Positions 6,036 to 7,317 of a DNA stretch of 7,317 bases are shown piece by piece. Source of the DNA: Streptomyces sp. WM4235 (GTDB lineage: Bacteria; Actinomycetota; Actinomycetes; Streptomycetales; Streptomycetaceae); NCBI RefSeq assembly GCF_001279725.1, contig NZ_LGDE01000067.1, positions 1 to 7,317 of the forward strand. The letters run 5' to 3'. Under the pieces are notes generated by a model. It worked only from the letters and a program-made list of their open reading frames with translations. It was not told the origin of the DNA and did not search any database. Made by a program: the position numbers and the translations under genes. The stretch's first letter is position 1. Every line of letters begins with the position of its first letter.

Positions 6036-6668
6036 GTTCAGGGAGGAGGTCACAGCTCCGGCGAGCAGGGGCTCCAGTCGCACAAGGAGGAGATCGAGCA
6101 GCGGCGGGCCGAGGGGCTGCCGGTGGAATCCTCCGCCGGGACGATGACGCGGGAGCGGCGCGAGCAGCTGGAGGACATCGACCCATCCTGGTGCCCGGCG
6201 TGAGCGGCTGCCCTGGCAGCGCTCCTTCCACCTCGTCCGCCAGCACCTCGACGGCGGTCAAGCGCTGCCGACCACGGCGGGCGAGGTCATGCGCCAGGGC
6301 GAGGACCTCGGCCGGTGGGTCACCTCCGTCCGATACGGATGGGACCAACTCACCGGCGTCCAGCAGTGGATGTGCGAACAGATCCTCGGCATCGAACCCG
6401 CCACCGAGGACGAGAAGCCGAAACCGCGCACCAGCCAGGCCGACAAGTGGCCATGCACTACGCCGCCGCCCGGTACTTCGCGCGCGAAGGCCACCTCACG
6501 GTGCCGCGCAAGCACATCGAGACCATCGCCCTCGGCGGCGACGGCCAGGCGCAGCGGGACGTCCCGCTGAAACTCGGAACGTGGGTCGACAACCAACGCC
6601 GCCGGGCCACCACCCTGACACCGGAGCGGATGGAGCAACTCTCCAAGGTCGGGATGAGGTGGGCGTAG
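6036..6668 (+). pseudogene. Helicase-associated (HA) domain protein, C-terminal remnant in three frames
   Basis: C-terminus of a large helicase-like protein of the kind carried on Streptomyces linear plasmids and chromosome ends. Segment one (to about 6200) reads HKEEIEQRRAEGLPVES and then REQLEDIDPSWCPA before an in-frame TGA at 6201-6203. One extra T at 6201 shifts the sense to segment two, WQRSFHLVRQHLDGGQALP through GEDLGRWVTSVRYGWDQL, a first HA-type repeat. One missing base at 6450-6451 shifts to segment three, MHYAAARYFAREGHLTVPR, then LGTWVDNQRRRATTLTPERM and VGMRWA, a second repeat with the typical GHLTVPR and LG-W-NQR-R signatures, ending at TAG 6666-6668. The ATPase motor domain (Walker and DEAD/DEAH motifs) is absent. 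The left boundary is unclear: the frame is open from 6003 but homology is convincing only from about 6060. Identification as an HA-domain protein is firm; the link with telomere-proximal helicases such as TtrA is from general knowledge. Confidence 0.8.
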
Positions 6669-6679
6669 CCGCGCTCACG

Positions 6680-6722
6680 AGCAGCCGGGCTGGACAGGGT
6701 GTTCCTGTTCAGCCCGGCTGCT
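6680..6722. terminator. 19-bp hairpin after the helicase remnant
   Basis: AGCAGCCGGGCTGGACAGG (6680-6698) and CCTGTTCAGCCCGGCTGCT (6704-6722) are complementary at 19 positions, one of them a G-T pair, around a GTGTT loop. The hairpin begins 11 bases after the helicase stop and lies between it and the end of the convergent small gene at 6782, so it may terminate both. This is the strongest hairpin in the window. Confidence 0.82.
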
Positions 6723-6781
6723 GCGTGGTCAGCCGAAGTCGAGCATGTCCTGGTGCAGAGCTGGCGTACGCGGGGAGGGAC

Positions 6782-6958
6782 TCAACGGGGCGCGGGCGCG
6801 TGGCCCTGCTGGCCGGTCTCCCAGCGTGCGATCAGCTCCGCCTTCCAACCCTTCTCCGCAGGCCATGGAACGCCCCATTCGGCGAGCTGGGCACGCGTCC
6901 ATCCGCCCTTGGGCGTGCGGGCGGCGTCGATCTCTTCAGGTGACGCCAGTACAGACAT
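6782..6958 (-). CDS. Small protein of 58 residues, actinobacterial mobile-element type
   Basis: A complete short reading frame from ATG 6958 to TGA 6782-6784. The protein starts MSVLASPEEIDAARTPKGG, followed by WTRAQLAEWGVPWPAEKGWK and an acidic/basic helical tail ending in APAPR. The pattern GGWTR-LAEWGVPWP--KGW is one I associate with small proteins of actinobacterial phages and integrated elements; no function is known to me. Almost every third position is G or C, which supports coding. There is no strong ribosome binding site: the bases before the ATG are CGTTGATCCCAC. It lies 45 bases downstream of the frameshifted gene ending at 7004 in the same direction, so the two probably form one transcription unit that ends at the 6680-6722 hairpin. 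Confidence 0.7.
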   Translation of the reverse strand: MSVLASPEEIDAARTPKGGWTRAQLAEWGVPWPAEKGWKAELIARWETGQQGHAPAPR

Positions 6959-7003
6959 GTGGGATCAACGAACGACAGGGCGTAGGTGTCACCCGCCGAC
7001 CGG

Positions 7004-7256
7004 TCAGGGTGTGTCGCCGAACCAGTCCCCGCGGCGCCGCTCGCCGGGGCGCAGGTCGTACAGGGCTCGGCCGCCGGGTGCCGAACTTTCCGATCTCGGT
7101 CATCAGCGTGGCGCCGGTCTGAATCTCGTCCCGGCACATGCATCGGAGGTCGATGTCAGCCCGGGCAGGAGCCGGCGCAGAGGGAGCCGATGGTGTAGGT
7201 CCCCGCGAGATTTCCCCTGGTGCCGGCGGTGGGGCTGCCGAGCCGCTTAGTATTGT
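7004..7256 (-). pseudogene. Small hypothetical gene with one frameshift
   Basis: Minus-strand reading that starts, at the latest, at ATG 7139: MCRDEIQTGATLMTEIGKFG, then TRR. At about 7069-7077 one extra base moves the sense to RALYDLRPGERRRGDWFGD and TP, ending with TGA 7004-7006. Both halves have strongly GC-ending codons in their own frame. The first frame is open upstream to 7256 and reads PAPARADIDLRC just before the ATG, which looks like genuine coding, but no start codon with a ribosome binding site is evident there and another frame looks comparably good upstream of about 7160. The length without the defect is at least 45 residues. I do not recognise the family. The neighbouring 58-residue gene lies 45 bases downstream on the same strand. 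Confidence 0.5.
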
Positions 7257-7259
7257 TCA

Positions 7260-7317
7260 GGGTTTGGGAGGAGGGGGCCTTGCGATTTGGGGGGTTGATT
7301 ACGGATCGGGTGTTATG
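7260..7317 (+). other. G-run stretch, possible start of a plus-strand gene at the window edge
   Basis: Runs of G (7260-7262, 7266-7268, 7273-7277, 7289-7294) are separated by short A/T spacers, then the sequence becomes noticeably more AT-rich. GGAGG at 7267-7271 lies 8 bases before TTG 7280, which opens a short frame (LRFGGLITDRVL) to the window edge. This could be the start of a gene, but there is too little of it to judge. Confidence 0.2.

Noticed and set aside
5878..6348. N-terminal extension of the secreted protein up to 6348
   Set aside because: It crosses the helicase remnant as antisense, and a ribosome binding site plus signal peptide mark 5877 as the start.
6680..6722. Hairpin as part of a Streptomyces telomere
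   Set aside because: Telomeres contain several clustered palindromes at a replicon end; this is a single hairpin directly after a gene, fitting a terminator.
1..7317. CRISPR arrays, tRNA or rRNA genes
   Set aside because: No regularly spaced repeats and no cloverleaf or conserved rRNA sequence were seen on either strand.

Overview
The window looks like a piece of accessory DNA from a high-GC actinomycete, most likely Streptomyces. The evidence is the very high GC with G/C-ending codons in the real frames, purine-rich Shine-Dalgarno sites, and protein families that are common in Streptomyces. These include IS5-type transposases, a tyrosine recombinase with a C-terminal cysteine cluster, a helicase with helicase-associated (HA) domains, and DUF6461. 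HA-domain helicases are typical of linear Streptomyces replicons near their ends, so a subtelomeric or linear-plasmid location is plausible, but the window does not prove it.

Layout. (1) 1-1150: an IS5-family transposase on the minus strand, nearly full length, whose first 40 codons are broken by two single-base frameshifts. (2) 1150-1573: the head of a second, diverged IS5-family element in the opposite orientation. Only 69 codons of its transposase remain, with one internal stop. (3) 1680-2192: an intact hypothetical gene. (4) 2196-2784: the C-terminal half of a tyrosine recombinase on the minus strand, frameshifted and cut off abruptly where a plus-strand gene tail (2785-2949) begins. (5) 2954-3250: a small intact minus-strand gene. 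(6) 3346-4087: a plus-strand helix-turn-helix gene with two frameshifts. (7) 4273-4878: an intact DUF6461-type gene. (8) 5260-5877: an intact gene for a secreted protein. (9) about 6036-6668: the C-terminus of an HA-domain helicase, spread over three frames. (10) 6782-7139 or beyond: two small minus-strand genes, one an intact 58-residue ORF and one with a frameshift.

Taken together this is a scrapyard of mobile-element and replicon genes interspersed with a few small intact cargo genes. Eight separate single-base frame breaks fall in five genes. Either the region is decaying, or the assembly carries indel errors in GC-rich runs; the sequence alone cannot settle which. The genes do not form an obvious operon or pathway. 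Several converge tail to tail, and three strong hairpins or palindromes sit at those convergence points. I do not see a convincing new multi-gene system here.
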